DNA from: Sipunculus nudus
Taxonomy: Eukaryota > Annelida > Sipuncula > Golfingiida > Sipunculidae
Assembly: GCA_026874595.1 (NCBI GenBank)
Contig: CM049308.1
Span: 24,330,367-24,394,366 of the forward strand
Direction of reading: 5' to 3'
Length of the DNA: 64,000 nt
This document shows positions 1 through 10,848 of this stretch, one piece after another; positions within the stretch are counted from its first letter, which is position 1, and each line of letters begins with the position of its first letter. The position numbers and the translations under genes are program-made. The notes under the pieces are model-generated. The model made no database searches, was not told the DNA's origin, and was given only the letters and a program-made list of their open reading frames with translations.

Positions 1-590
1 ATTGACGTTTTTTTTTCAGTTTGGTATTAGTGGCAGTGGTCAAATCTTCTCAAATAAAATTAGTTTCTTTTTCAGTAGTTTCCAGTTTATAGAACAAATT
101 TGGTCTATTAAGGGCTAGGTCTTTTAGGGGCATATACACTGGATAAGTTTAACGTAAACTACAAAAGATATATCCAATATGATGATTCTTCCATATTTTT
201 CCATGCATATAAAAACAACATTAACCAAAATGGCTACTTAATATGATACACAAACAGCACATCCAGTGATTAACTTTAAGTTATAGCAATTCTTAATTAG
301 GTATCACCACGTGTAACTTAATGCAGTGAGGGCATTCTAGTGACCACTGCTCAACCGTTCTCGTGAAATGGGGTTATCGAAACTGGTCGTGCAAGTGTAG
401 TATCTGTTTCGAAAACCACCGAGCAATTATAGCAATTCTAGGGTGTTTTCTATAAATGAACATTTATGTTGAAAAGGATATAAGTAATTGTGGAATATAT
501 ATTAATGAAAGCCCTTAACAATATCTGATACGTCAAGAACCATATTTTTGCACATCTAATCAAAATCAGTACTCTCTTCGATTAAAGATT
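1..590. other. Non-coding stretch, no gene recognised
   Basis: I see no convincing exon, RNA gene or repeat here. The first 2.1 kb tandem unit begins at about 591, where this sequence joins the bases AGACGAATTTTGG that also follow the truncated LTR at 2683 and 4779. Confidence 0.5.
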
Positions 591-639
591 AGACGAATTT
601 TGGTAAACAACAAAACTATTCCACGCCTTTTAGGAGGTG

Positions 640-1012
640 GGTTATGTTTGTGAGATTGTTGTGTAGGCTAGGTCATGTTGGTGGGATCGTCATGAATCGT
701 CATTTAAGCTGGGAGGTCATTTTACTGTGATCATCACGCAGACTGGGAGGTCATGTTAGTGAGATCGTCGAGTAGACTGGGAGGTCATGTTAGTGAGATC
801 GTCGAGTAGACTGGGAGGTCATCTTAGTGTGATCGTCATGTAGACTGGGAGGTCATATTAGTGTGATCGTAGAGTAGACTGGGAGGTCATCTTAGTGAGA
901 TCGTCGAGTAGACTGGGAGGTCATGTTAGTGTGATCGTCGAGTAGACTGGGAGGTCATGTTAGTGAGATCGTCATGTAGACTGGGAGGTCATGTTAGTGT
1001 GATCGTCATTGC
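640..1012. repeat. 34-bp minisatellite, short array (about 11 units)
   Basis: Monomer of the type GTCATGTTAGTGAGATCGTC + GAGTAGACTGGGAG (34 bp). The same array recurs at about 2732-3104 and 4828-5263. It is the small counterpart of the 3.5 kb array at 44401-47890. Confidence 0.9.
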
Positions 1013-1082
1013 TACTGCAACTGACATTTGAACTGTTTTGAGTGTAAAGGTTTAATTGTAAGGCCGTGATCAGTTTACGGGT

Positions 1083-1325
1083 AGAGCTCTGAGTGTTGTT
1101 TATTTGTATTGGTGAAGGTATGTGCCCTGAGTGTTGTCTGATTGTATTGGTTGAGGTATTTGCTGTCTGAGTGTTGTTTGTTTGTATTGGTGGAGGTATG
1201 TGCTCTCTGAGGGTGTTTGTTTGTATTGTCGGAGGTATGCGCTCTCTGGAGGTTGTTTGCTTGTATTGTTGGAGGTATGTGCACTCTGCGTGTTGTCTGT
1301 TAGTATTGGTGAAAGTATGTCCACT
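1083..1325. repeat. 40-bp minisatellite, short array (about 6 units)
   Basis: Monomer of the type TGAGTGTTGTTTGTTTGTAT + TGGTGGAGGTATGTGCTCTC. It recurs at about 3175-3417 and, cut short, at 5338-5484. It is homologous to the start of the 5.8 kb array at 47915-53690, with the same order relative to the 34-bp array and the same downstream flank. Confidence 0.9.
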
Positions 1326-1598
1326 CTGATGGGCGACCATACAGGAATTTCAATCATCTGAAATGAGATGGGCATAATTTGCATACTAGTATTCTGAGAC
1401 GCTTAATTACTTGCTGCTCACATTTATACACCACTGTCGGCAAAATTCCGAAGAAGTATACCGCCTCTTAGCAATGGTCTTAATTTATGCACGCAACTGT
1501 AGTCGGCAATATTCTGAATAAATGTTCTTTACAACCGCATCCCAGGGTAATGCAAATGAGTTTACATGGCCTTTGTCTTTAAGCTAATGAAAAGCAGT

Positions 1599-2678
1599 TG
1601 TTACTGCCCTGACAAGGGTGTGTAATATCCCAGGTTGTTGTAATTTTAGAGTTGATAGATAAGTTTAAGTAGATTTGTGTAAGCATATGTTTTGCCATGT
1701 TTGTGGTATTTGTTTAATGCACATATGTGTCATCTGAATTAAGTGTCATTTTAAGCAATTAATTCACGACCTCTGTTGGAAACCCATTATTATATGTATT
1801 ACATTTAATTCATGCAGTGACCTTGTGTAGGCTATACCAGTTATTTTAATTTCCTTAATTCAGACGGAGCACCAGGATTCATGTGCTGTTTATTGTTTGA
1901 GCTAGCCAGCCGGGTGGTAATTTTTCATGCTGTGGCTGGTGTCCAGCCATACCGACAGCTCGCCAGCTTGTACAGTGCTTCATAGGGTCAAGGATACAAA
2001 ATTGTCACTGTTCTCAGCTCGTGGGACAGGGGTGCTCTCGAAAGCCCCGTGTTGTGTTACTGTTCCCAGGCCGCCTGGGTATTTTAGGTATGCCCCGAGA
2101 CAAGGGGGGAGTCAGTTGGCAACAAGTGTTAGTTCAATTCACTTTACTGTTGTGTACATGTTAAGCTTTTAAGTCACCGTTACGTCACCCTGGTCAAAGA
2201 CTCAATGTCACCATAATGTGTGGGTCAAGTCAATAATAGCGCATATTCTGTGAGTATTTCATTATTTATACATGTCATTTAAATTCAGTATGGTTTATTC
2301 AAATATAACAGGACATAGTGTTAGGGGCGGTAATCTTGCCCAGTGTATTTTCTTGGCTGTCAGATCAGGTCAAGCCGTTGCTTCCTTTGATGTTAAACTT
2401 TCATGTTGTAACTGTTTGTAATTTTGTCATGTTGACAGGATATCTGTGAGAATTTGTCAGGTTATATAGTTATACAATGTTGCCATTTTGATAATTTTTG
2501 AAGTGAGTCTCATACAGTGTTAAGGTAACTTGTTTATGGAAGGTTATGATACAAAATCAAACTTGAGTATGAACAAATTTAAATGATTTATAAGTTCTTA
2601 TAAATTTTTATTCAGTCAGTTTCAAGTTTCAATTTATTCCTGATAATGATATATTCTTTATTGGTAATTCAATGCATG
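1599..2678 (+). repeat. Truncated BEL LTR copy (left ~1080 bp)
   Basis: Starts TGTTACTGCCCT after the bases GCAGT, as in the true insertion, but ends at CAATGCATG where the next tandem unit begins. It is a by-product of tandem duplication rather than a solo LTR. Confidence 0.85.
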
Positions 2679-2682
2679 ATTT

Positions 2683-4778
2683 AGACGAATTTTGGTAAAC
2701 AACAAAACTATTCCACGCCTTTTAGGAGGTGGGTTATGTTTGTGAGATTGTTGTGTAGGCTAGGTCATGTTGGTGGGATCGTCATGAATCGTCATGTAAG
2801 CTGGGAGGTCATTTTACTGTAATCATCACGCAGACTGGGAGGTCATGTTAGTGAGATCGTCGAGTAGACTGGGAGGTCATGTTAGTGAGATCGTCGAGTA
2901 GACTGGGAGGTCATCTTAGTGTGATCGTCATGTAGACTGGGAGGTCATATTAGTGTGATCGTAGAGTAGACTGGGAGGTCATCTTAGTGAGATCGTCGAG
3001 TAGACTGGGAGGTCATGTTAGTGTGATCGTCGAGTAGACTGGGAGGTCATGTTAGTGAGATCGTCATGTAGACTGGGAGGTCATGTTAGTGTGATCGTCA
3101 TTGCTACTGCAACTGACATTTGAACTGTTTTGAGTGTAAAGGTTTAATTGTAAGGCCGTGATCAGTTTACGGGTAGAGCTCTGAGTGTTGTTTGTTTGTA
3201 TTGGTGAAGGTATGTGCCCTGATTGTTGTCTGATTGTATTGGTTGAGGTATTTGCTGTCTGAGTGTTGTTTGTTTGTATTGGTGGAGGTATGTGCTCTCT
3301 GAGGGTGTTTGTTTGTATTGTCGGAGGTATGCGCTCTCTGGAGGTTGTTTGCTTGTATTGTTGGAGGTATGTGCACTCTGCGTGTTGTCTGTTAGTATTG
3401 GTGAAAGTATGTCCACTCTGATGGGCGACCATACAGGAATTTCAATCATCTGAAATGAGATGGGCATAATTTGCATACTAGTATTCTGAGACGCTTAATT
3501 ACTTGCTGCTCACATTTATACACCACTGTCGGCAAAATTCCGAAGAAGTATACCGCCTCTTAGCAATGGTCTTAATTTATGCACGCAACTGTAGTCGGCA
3601 ATATTCTGAATAAATGTTCTTTACAACCGCATCCCAGGGTAATGCAAATGAGTTTACATGGCCTTTGTCTTTAAGCTAATGAAAAGCAGTTGTTACTGCC
3701 CTCACAAGGATCAGTAATATCCCAGGTTGTTGTAATTTTAGAGTTGATAGATAAGTTTAAGTAGATTTGTGTAAGCATATGTTTTGCCATGTTTGTGGTA
3801 TTTGTTTAATGCACATATGTGTCATCTGAATTAAGTGTCATTTTAAGCAATTAATTCACGACCTCTGTTGGAAACCCATTATTATATGTATTACATTTAA
3901 TTCATGCAGTGACCTTGTGTAGGCTATACCAGTTATTTTAATTTCCTTAATTCAGACGGAGCACCAGGATTCATGTGCTGTTTATTGTTTGAGCTAGCCA
4001 GCCGGGTGGTAATTTTTCATGCTGTGGCTGGTGTCCAGCCATACCGACAGCTCGCCAGCTTGTACAGTGCTTCATAGGGTCAAGGATACAAAATTGTCAC
4101 TGTTCTCAGCTCGTGGAACAGGGGTGCTCTCGATAGCCCCGTGTTGTGTTACTGTTCCCAGGCCGCCTGGGTATTTTAGGTATGCCCCGAGACAAGGGGG
4201 GAGTCAGTTGGCATGCAACAAGTGTTAGTTCAATTCACTTTACTGTTGTGTACATGTTAAGATTTTAAGTCACCGTTACGTCACCCTAGTCAAAGACTCG
4301 ATGTCACCATAATGTGTGGGTCAAGTCAATAATAGCGCATATTCTGTGAGTATTTCATTATTTATACATGTCATTTAAATTCAGTATGGTTTATTCAAAT
4401 ATAACAGGACATAGTGTTAGGGGCGGTAATCTTGCCCAGTGTATTTTCTTGGCTGTCAGATCAGGTCAAGCCGTTGCTTCCTTTGATGTTAAACTTTCAT
4501 GTTGTAACTGTTTGTAATTTTGTCATGTTGACAGGATATCTGTGAGAATTTGTCAGGTTATATAGTTATACAATGTTGCCATTTTGATAATTTATGAAGT
4601 GAGTCTCATACAGTGTTAAGGTAACTTGTTTATGGAAGGTTATGATACAAAATCCAACTTGAGTATGAACAAATTTAAATGATTTATAAGTTCTTATAAA
4701 TTTTTATTCAGTCAGTTTCAAGTTTCAATTTATTCCTGATAATGATATATTCTTTATTGGTAATTCAATGCATGATTT
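2683..4778. repeat. 2.1 kb tandem unit, copy 2
   Basis: Near-identical to 591-2682, shifted by about 2092 bp. The partial LTR starts at 3691, right after the target-site bases GCAGT (3686-3690). Its first bases (GCCCTCACAAGGATCAG) match the 3' LTR better than those of copy 1 do, so this is the best candidate for the original left boundary of the retroelement. Confidence 0.9.
3691..4774 (+). repeat. Left part of the 5' LTR of the BEL element
   Basis: Starts directly after GCAGT (3686-3690) and is collinear with 9563-10639 of the 3' LTR. It then breaks off into the third tandem unit. The missing right part of the LTR is found at 5485-6176. Confidence 0.85.
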
Positions 4779-6176
4779 AGACGAATTTTGGTAAACAACA
4801 AAACTATTCCACGCCTTTTAGGAGGTGGGTTATGTTTGTGAGATTGTTGTGTAGGCTAGGTCATGTTGGTGGGATCGTCATGAATCGTCATTTAAGCTGG
4901 GAGGTCATTTTACTGTGATCATCACGCAGACTTGGAGGTCATGTTAGTGAGATCGTCGAGTAGACTGGGAGGTCATGTTAGTGAGATCGTCGAGTAGACT
5001 GGGAGGTCATCTTAGTGTGATCGTCATGTAGACTGGGAGGTCATATTAGTGTGATCGTAGAGTAGACTGGGAGGTCATCTTAGTGAGATCGTCGAGTAGA
5101 CTGGGAGGTCATGTTAGTGTGATCGTCGAGTAGACTGGGAGGTCATCTTAGTGAGATCGTCGAGTAGACTGGGAGGTCTGTTAGTGTGATCGTCGAGTAG
5201 ACTGGGAGGTCATGTTAGTGAGATCGTCATGTAGACTGGGAGGTCATGTTAGTGTGATCGTCATTGCTACTGCAACTGACATTTGAACTGTTTTGAGTGT
5301 AAAGGTTTAATTGTAAGGCCGTGATCAGTTTACGGGTAGAGCTCTGAGTGTTGTTTGTTTGTATTGGTGAAGGTATGTGCCCTGAGTGTTGTCTGATTGT
5401 ATTGGTTAAGGTATTTGCTGTCTGAGTGTTGTTTGTTTGTATTGGTGGAGGTATGTGCTCTCTGAGGGTGTTTGTTTGTATTGTCAAGTCACATCAATGT
5501 CACCATAATGTGTGGGTCAAGTCAATAATAGCGCATATTCTGTGAGTATTTCATTATTTATACATGTCATTTAAATTCAGTATGGTTTATTCAAATATAA
5601 CAGGACATAGTGTTAGGGGCGGTAATCTTGCCCAGTGTATTTTCTTGGCTGTCAGATCAGGTCAAGCCGTTGCTTCCTTTGATGTTAAACTTTCATGTTG
5701 TAACTGTTTGTAATTTTGTCATGTTGACAGGATATCTGTGAGAATTTGTCAGGTTATATAGTTATACAATGTTGCCATTTTGATAATTTATGAAGTGAGT
5801 CTCATACAGTGTTAAGGTAATTTGTTTATGGAAGGTTATGATACAAAATCCAACTTGAGTATGAACAAATTTAAATGATTTATAAGTTCTTATAAATGTT
5901 TATTCAGTCAGTTTCAAGTTTCAATTTATTCCTGATAATGATATATTCTTTATTGGTAATTCAATGCATGTGAACGTTGCTCATGAGTTGACAAATCATT
6001 TTGTCATTATTATACATCGACATTTATGTCATTATCTTATTTGTTGTAGATTCGCCATGATCATGATCATAACCATGACCTTTTATAAAGTGACACGCGT
6101 GTAATAGCAGTGCAGTAAAATGATATACGTCTACACGTTGTTATGTTTATGTCCGTAAGTCTACCCGCGCGTTACA
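4779..6176. repeat. 2.1 kb tandem unit, copy 3, internally deleted, ending in the true LTR terminus
   Basis: Starts like copies 1 and 2. The 34-bp array carries about two extra monomers. At about 5484, inside the 40-bp minisatellite, the sequence jumps into the LTR at a point equivalent to about 2198 of copy 1, deleting ~960 bp that include the LTR start. It then runs past the copy 1/2 break point to the complete LTR end ...GCGCGTTACA at 6176, followed at once by the gag region. Confidence 0.85.
5485..6176 (+). repeat. Right part of the 5' LTR of the BEL element
   Basis: Collinear with the right end of the 3' LTR to its last base (GTTACA at 6171-6176). The gag reading frame opens at the next base. 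The left junction at 5484/5485 lies in minisatellite sequence. Confidence 0.85.
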
Positions 6177-7060
6177 GTGAATAGACTTAGCAAGATGGAA
6201 CACCTTAAGACTACCCGACGTCAGGAAAAGGCAGCTATTACCCGCCACCTTGGGACATTACGTCGCCTTGTTGCTGAGGAAGATGCTGATGAGGTTCAGT
6301 CAAAATTGCGGCAACTTCGTGTATCATTCTCTGAATTTGAAGCTTCACATGACTGTTATAGAAATGCGTTAGAGGATTTAGATGAGATTGATGAGTGTGA
6401 ACAGTTGTTCCGGGATGTTGAAAATGGCTACACCTGTGCGTTAAAGGAAGCAAAACTTGGCTGAAGTCTGCGCTTGATGACCCCACGGTTGAGCGAGATG
6501 TCGCAGTAAATGGTGTTGGAGATGAAAAGCCTGTCGCGAATGAGCAAGATTTAGTCGACCTTCTGAGTATCCCGAAGGTAGAGATTGACAGATTTGACGG
6601 TAATCCGATCGAATATCAAACCTTTATTGCCATATTTGATGAGACCGTGGACAGTAAATTCGTTGATAGCCAGATCAAGCTAACCAGACTGTTGCAGTAT
6701 ACGACTGGGCCAGCTAAAATGTCTATAAAGAATTGTGCTCTGATTGGAGGCGAGGCTGGCTATAAACAGGCACGGGAGATCCTTAGGAACCGTTTTGGAT
6801 ACTCCCACCTGGTGTCACAAAGAATTATAACGGACCTCAAGTGTGGCAGGAAGGTTGTTAAGGCTCATGAACTGCAACAGCTCGCGGATGAGCTTACCAT
6901 GGCCTTAACAGCTCTGGAAAAAAATGGAAGATATTCAGAGCTTGATACACAGCAAAGTATCATAGACATGGTTCAGCGATGTCAACCGCATATCAGCAAC
7001 CGCTGGAGAAAACAGGCTTTGACTACCAAAAAAAGACAAAGACGAATCTCCCACATTTAA
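6177..7060 (+). pseudogene. BEL/Pao gag, N-terminal and DUF1759-type region, frameshifted
   Basis: The first open segment (6177-6464) encodes a charged, probably coiled-coil stretch beginning just after the LTR. It then breaks frame near 6460. The second open segment, readable in another frame from about 6466 and ending at 7060, carries the Pao-type gag core: a FDGNPIEY motif near 6596-6620, a K-L-x-x-L-L-Q-Y block, and an E-I-L-R-N-R-F-G block typical of DUF1759. A further frame change at an A-rich run near 7030-7060 leads into the zinc-knuckle segment. The family is clear; the coding capacity is broken. Confidence 0.8.
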
Positions 7061-7076
7061 AGATTTTGTTGAATTC

Positions 7077-7802
7077 ATGAGGATGATCGCATTAGGAGCC
7101 TGTGATCCCGTGTATGGGACTGAAACAATGAAATTCAGGGATAATCCCCAGAGCGCCATCAGCAATGCAGTGACCAGCTGGCCGTCTGCAGATCCCTCAG
7201 TGACGTCACGTCTAGAGAATCCTGAGCAGGCATCAACAAGTGAGCCCGGACAATCGCGTCCTTGTGTGGTATGTAGTCAAAGTCATAGACTGTTTCATTG
7301 TGACTCTTTCAAAGCCATGCAGCCTGTAGATCGGTTGCAGATTGTTAAAAGAAACAGATTGTGTTACAATTGTTTGTTGGCAGGTCATAATAGCCGTGAA
7401 TGTAGAAAAGGATCAGTTTGTACAGTGCCAGGTTGTGGTAGAAAGCATACGAAATTTATTCACGTTGAAGGTGAAAACGGTAGGCAGGCTTCACATGTGA
7501 ATGTTAGTGATGAGACTAGAAGCGAGAGTCAGATCAGTGTGAGTAGTAATGCAAATGTCAACACTGTAAATTCCAGTGTCTTCTTACCAATAGTTCCGGT
7601 GATAGTCAATGGTCAAAAGGAAGCTTACACTCTGCTGGACACTGGATCTACAAACACATTTGTCAGTCAGCGACTTGCGAGTCAGCTGAAGCTGAAGGGC
7701 ACCGAAGCAAACTATGAAATGAATACCCTAAACAATAGTTCTAAAGTATGCTCAAAGATTGTCTTTCCATTTAAAGTCAGTGGATGGGAATCAGGCTATT
7801 GA
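7077..7802 (+). pseudogene. BEL/Pao gag zinc knuckles and aspartic protease, frameshifted
   Basis: The open segment has a CVVCSQSHRLFHC cysteine/histidine cluster, then CYNCLLAGHNSREC (a canonical CCHC knuckle), then a third Cys/His group, as in BEL/Pao gag-pol. About 120 residues later comes the retropepsin active-site motif LLDTGSTNTFVS. The frame is lost near 7790; protease sequence continues in another frame at 7759-8073 (IGMDNAYALMPLELR). The DTG triad is intact, but the polyprotein is not continuous. Confidence 0.85.
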
Positions 7803-8073
7803 AATGAAAAATGTACTGGTGGTACCAAGCATCCCAGCGAGGTATCCTGGCCACGTGATGAACCTACAGAGATATCCTCACTTGGGTGGTCTACCAATAC
7901 GACAGGTTGATAATGACATACAGGCAGACATCCTTATTGGCATGGACAACGCATATGCCTTGATGCCACTAGAACTAAGGAGTGCCCCTGACGACAGAAA
8001 TCAGCCTTATGCCATTCGAACCTTGTTTGGTTTGTCTCTGAGTGGACCTTTAATGGCCAGGTGTCTCAGGTAG
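7759..8073 (+). pseudogene. BEL/Pao protease C-terminal part, shifted frame
   Basis: Overlaps the previous segment in a different frame. It contains D-I-L-I-G-M-D-N and a TLFGLSLSGPL block, both typical of the region between protease and reverse transcriptase in BEL/Pao elements. It ends by frameshift near 8060-8073, where the next segment takes over. Confidence 0.75.
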
Positions 8074-9152
8074 TTAATTCAAATTTTGTGGACCTCAACC
8101 AACAGATAGAGAAGCTATGGAGTATAGAGTCAGTTGATGAAGATGTTACGTCATTGTCACCGGAAGACCGTAAGGTTCTTGATCTATGTCACGATGAGAT
8201 CCGTCACGAGGAAGGTCATGATGTTTTGCCGATACCATGGAGAGCTGGGACACCGAAATTACCCAACAACAGGTATGCGGCCACAGTTAGGTCATACAAT
8301 CTTCAGAATAAGCTTCAGAAAACCCGGATGGCTGAAGTTTACCAAGAGAACTTTAATAATTCGGTCACAGGAAGTCACATATCAGTTCCCGAGATGATTC
8401 ATGCTCGGAACCTAGTTGTCCAGAATCAGGCCTACCACGAGGAGATCACAGCAGTTGAGAAAGGTAAGGGTGGGTCGAAACCTAACCCACTCTACAAGCT
8501 GACACCTGCTCTGGAAAATGGAATATTAGTTCTTGGTGGGCGGCTGAAGCATGCAGATATTGAATCCGAGTGCAAGCATCCAGTGATATTGCCAAATGAA
8601 CACAAGCTAGCTGCCATGGTTGTTCGGCAATGCCATAACTCAGCCCACCTTGGAATCGAGTGGACTTTGAGTCAAATAAGGAGGAAGTATTGGATTATAA
8701 AAGCAAGGAACCTGATTAAGAAGGTAAAAAATGACTGCATCACGTGCAAGAAACTGTATGGGTCACCAATGGTTCAGAAGATGGCTGATTTGCCTCCTGA
8801 ACGCTGCGAACCTGGAAGTCCACCTTTCAGCTATGTCGGTGTTGACCTATTTGGACCATTTCTTGTTAAGAGAGGCAGATCCGAAGTAAAACGATATGGT
8901 TGCATTTACACTTGCTTCACAACCAGAGCTATCCACCTTGAGGTCTTGAATAGCCTGGAATCTGATGCTTTCATAAATGGCTTCTTCAGATTTGTATCGA
9001 GGAGGGGGTCCCCGCGTAAAGTTTGGTCAGATAACGGCACTAACCTCGTGGGCGCACGTACGGAGTTATCTAAAAGTCTTCGTCAGTTAGATCGTGGTCA
9101 GGTTATCAGGGCTGCTCGTCGACGAGATATCGTCGATTCAATCCTCCATTAG
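8061..9152 (+). pseudogene. BEL/Pao pre-RT remnant fused to integrase; RT and RNase H deleted
   Basis: The first ~100 residues are the linker that normally precedes reverse transcriptase (a DVLPIPWRAGTPKLPNNR block). The frame then passes directly, near 8360, into the region before integrase (a LVLGGRLKHADIE block), so RT and RNase H (normally about 2 kb) are absent. Integrase follows: an HHCC zinc site (H-N-S-A-H-L-G ... C-I-T-C) and catalytic Asp residues in YVGVDLFGPF and VWSDNGTN. A frameshift at about 9140 ends the segment. The in-frame join suggests a clean internal deletion. Confidence 0.85.
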
Positions 9153-9401
9153 CCTCTCACCAAGGAGGCGTTTGGGAGCGCATGATCAGAACCATTCGAA
9201 GAGCAGAATATGAAGAAAGGTGATTTAATTTTGATCCTGAGAGAGAATACACCAAGGGGTTCATGGCCTTTGGGAGTGGTGTCGGAAGTAATACCAGGGA
9301 GGGATGGCCTAGTTAGAAGTGTCAAGGTTAAGACCAAGACCACAGAGTTGATTAGGCCAATTACCAAAGTGGTATCCCTGGAAGGATCGCCTGGCATGTA
9401 G
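9140..9401 (+). pseudogene. BEL/Pao integrase C-terminal remnant
   Basis: In a different frame from the upstream integrase, about 9140-9200 reads [11 protein letters not shown], which includes the third catalytic residue Glu. The sequence then jumps to the C-terminal DUF5641-like domain (9210-9401, with D-L-I-L-I and an SWPLGVV block, then V-I-P-G-R-D-G-L-V-R-S-V-K-V). The usual stretch between these motifs is missing, a second internal deletion. Confidence 0.75.
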
Positions 9402-9541
9402 GTTACTTATTATATATCAAGGATGCATGCATATAGTGTATAGTGTTTTTTATGTTAGATTCACTTGTTGAAGTTTTTTTTTGCATTTATTTCTGCCTAT
9501 AGTTCTGCCTATGGAATTCCTATGTTAAATCATGTTGATTT
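9402..9541. other. Untranslated stretch between integrase remnant and polypurine tract
   Basis: AT-rich and without coding potential. It belongs to the BEL element internal region. Confidence 0.6.
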
Positions 9542-9562
9542 AAGGTGGGGGGGGGGGGGGAG
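9542..9562 (+). other. Polypurine tract before the 3' LTR
   Basis: A purine run dominated by about 14 G (one T near its start) ends in AG immediately before the TG of the 3' LTR. This is the expected position of the plus-strand primer of an LTR retroelement. Confidence 0.75.
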
Positions 9563-10843
9563 TGTTACTGCCCTCACAAGGATCAGTAATATCCCAGGTT
9601 GTTGTAATTTTAGAGTTGATAGATAAGTTTAAGTAGATTTGTGTAAGCATATGTTTTGCCATGTTTGTGGTATTTGTTAAATGCACATATGTGTCATCTG
9701 AATTAAGTGTCATTTTAAGCAATTAATTCACGAACTCTGTTGGAAACCCATTATTATATGTATTACATTTAATTCATGCAGTGACCTTGTGTAGGCTATA
9801 CCAGTTATTTTAATTTCTTTAATTCAGACGGAGCACCAGGCTTCATGTGCTGTTTATTGTTTGAGCTAGCCAGCCGGGTGGTAATTTATCATGCTGTGGC
9901 TGGTGTCCAGCCATACCGACAGCTCACCAGCTTGTACAGTGCTTCATAGGGTCAAGGATACAAAATTGTCACTGTTCTCAGCTCGTGGGACAGGGGTGCT
10001 CTCGATAGCCCCGTGTTGTGTTACTGTTCCCAGGCCGCCTGGGTATTTTAGGTATGCCCCGAGACAAGGGGGGAGTCAGTTGGCAACAAGTGTTAGTTCA
10101 AGTCACTTTACTGTTGTGTACATGTTAAGATTTTAAGTCACCGTTACGTCACCCTAGTCAAAGACTCAATGTCACCATAATGTGTGGGTCAAGTCAATAA
10201 TAGCGCACAAGTCTGTATTTCATTTTTTATACATGTCATTTAAATTCAGTATGGTTTATTCAAATATAACAGGACATAGTGTTAGGGGCGGTAATCTTGC
10301 CCAGTGTATTTTCTTGGCTGTCAGATCAGGTCAAGCCGTTACTTCCTTTGATGTTAAACTTTCATGTTGTAACTGTTTGTAATTTTGTCATGTTGACAGG
10401 ATATCTGTAAGAATTTGTCAGGTTATATAGTTATACAATGTTGCCATTTTGATAATTTATGAAGTGAGTCTCATACAGTGTTAAGGTAACTTGTTTATGG
10501 AAGGTTATGATACAAAATCCAACTTGAGTATGAACAAATTTAAATGATTTATAGGTTCTTATAAATGTTTATTCAGTCAGTTTCAAGTTTCAATTTGTTC
10601 CTGATAATGATATATTCTTTATTGTTAATTCAATGCATGTGAACGTTGCTCATGAGTTGACAAATCATTTTGTCATTATTATACATCGACATTTATGTTA
10701 TTATCTTATTTGTTGTAGATTCACCATGATCATGATCATAACCATGACCTTTTATGAAGTGACATGCGTGTAATAGCAGTGCAGTAAAATGATATACGTC
10801 TATACTTTGTTATGTTTATGTCCGGAAAGACCCGCGCGTTACA
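9563..10843 (+). repeat. 3' LTR of the BEL/Pao element (1281 bp)
   Basis: Begins TGTTACTGCCCTCACAAG and ends GCGCGTTACA, with TG/CA termini. Sequence matching its first ~1080 bp is at 1599-2678 and 3691-4774, and its last ~690 bp at 5485-6176. It is followed directly by the 5-bp target duplication GCAGT. Short open frames inside it (for example at about 9891-10136) recur in every LTR copy and are not separate genes. Confidence 0.9.
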
Positions 10844-10848
10844 GCAGT
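10844..10848 (+). other. Right target-site duplication of the BEL element (GCAGT)
   Basis: GCAGT follows the 3' LTR directly. The same five bases precede the LTR at 3686-3690 (and at 1594-1598 in the duplicated unit). In copy B a single GCAGT at 54008-54012 joins the two flanks without any insertion. Confidence 0.85.

Larger units (their letters stand above)
591..2682. repeat. 2.1 kb tandem unit, copy 1 (minisatellites + flank + partial LTR)
   Basis: First of three direct units (shift to the next copy about 2092 bp). Order: short lead, 34-bp minisatellite (about 640-1012), 40-bp minisatellite (about 1083-1325), unique flank matching the copy B block at 53740-54012, then the first ~1080 bp of the BEL LTR (1599-2678). 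The LTR is cut at CAATGCATG, where the next unit starts. Because the unit contains both flank and LTR, the tandem duplication must post-date the retroelement insertion. Confidence 0.9.
3691..10843 (+). mobile_element. BEL/Pao LTR retrotransposon, decayed, with rearranged 5' LTR
   Basis: A complete 3' LTR (9563-10843, TG...CA) is preceded by a G-rich polypurine tract. The internal region has BEL/Pao-type gag, aspartic protease and integrase fragments in that order. Target duplication GCAGT lies at 3686-3690 and 10844-10848; 5 bp is typical of this superfamily. The 5' LTR is not contiguous: its left part is in unit 2 (3691-4774, repeated in unit 1) and its right part in unit 3 (5485-6176). RT and RNase H are missing and there are several frameshifts, so the copy cannot be autonomous. 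Copy B has an empty site at 54008-54012. Confidence 0.88.

Noticed and set aside
972-1384. Minus-strand Thr/Asn/Gln-rich frames, repeated at 3064-3476 and 5227-5487
   Set aside because: They translate the 40-bp and 34-bp minisatellites, and several frames are open in the same stretch. Not a gene.
1927-2172. Conserved ~70-80 residue plus-strand frame, also at 4019 and 9891
   Set aside because: Lies inside the BEL LTR. It is conserved because the LTR copies are recent; the length varies by frameshift and it matches no known protein.
9210-9401. Independent 63-residue gene
   Set aside because: It is the C-terminal integrase (DUF5641-like) remnant of the BEL element.
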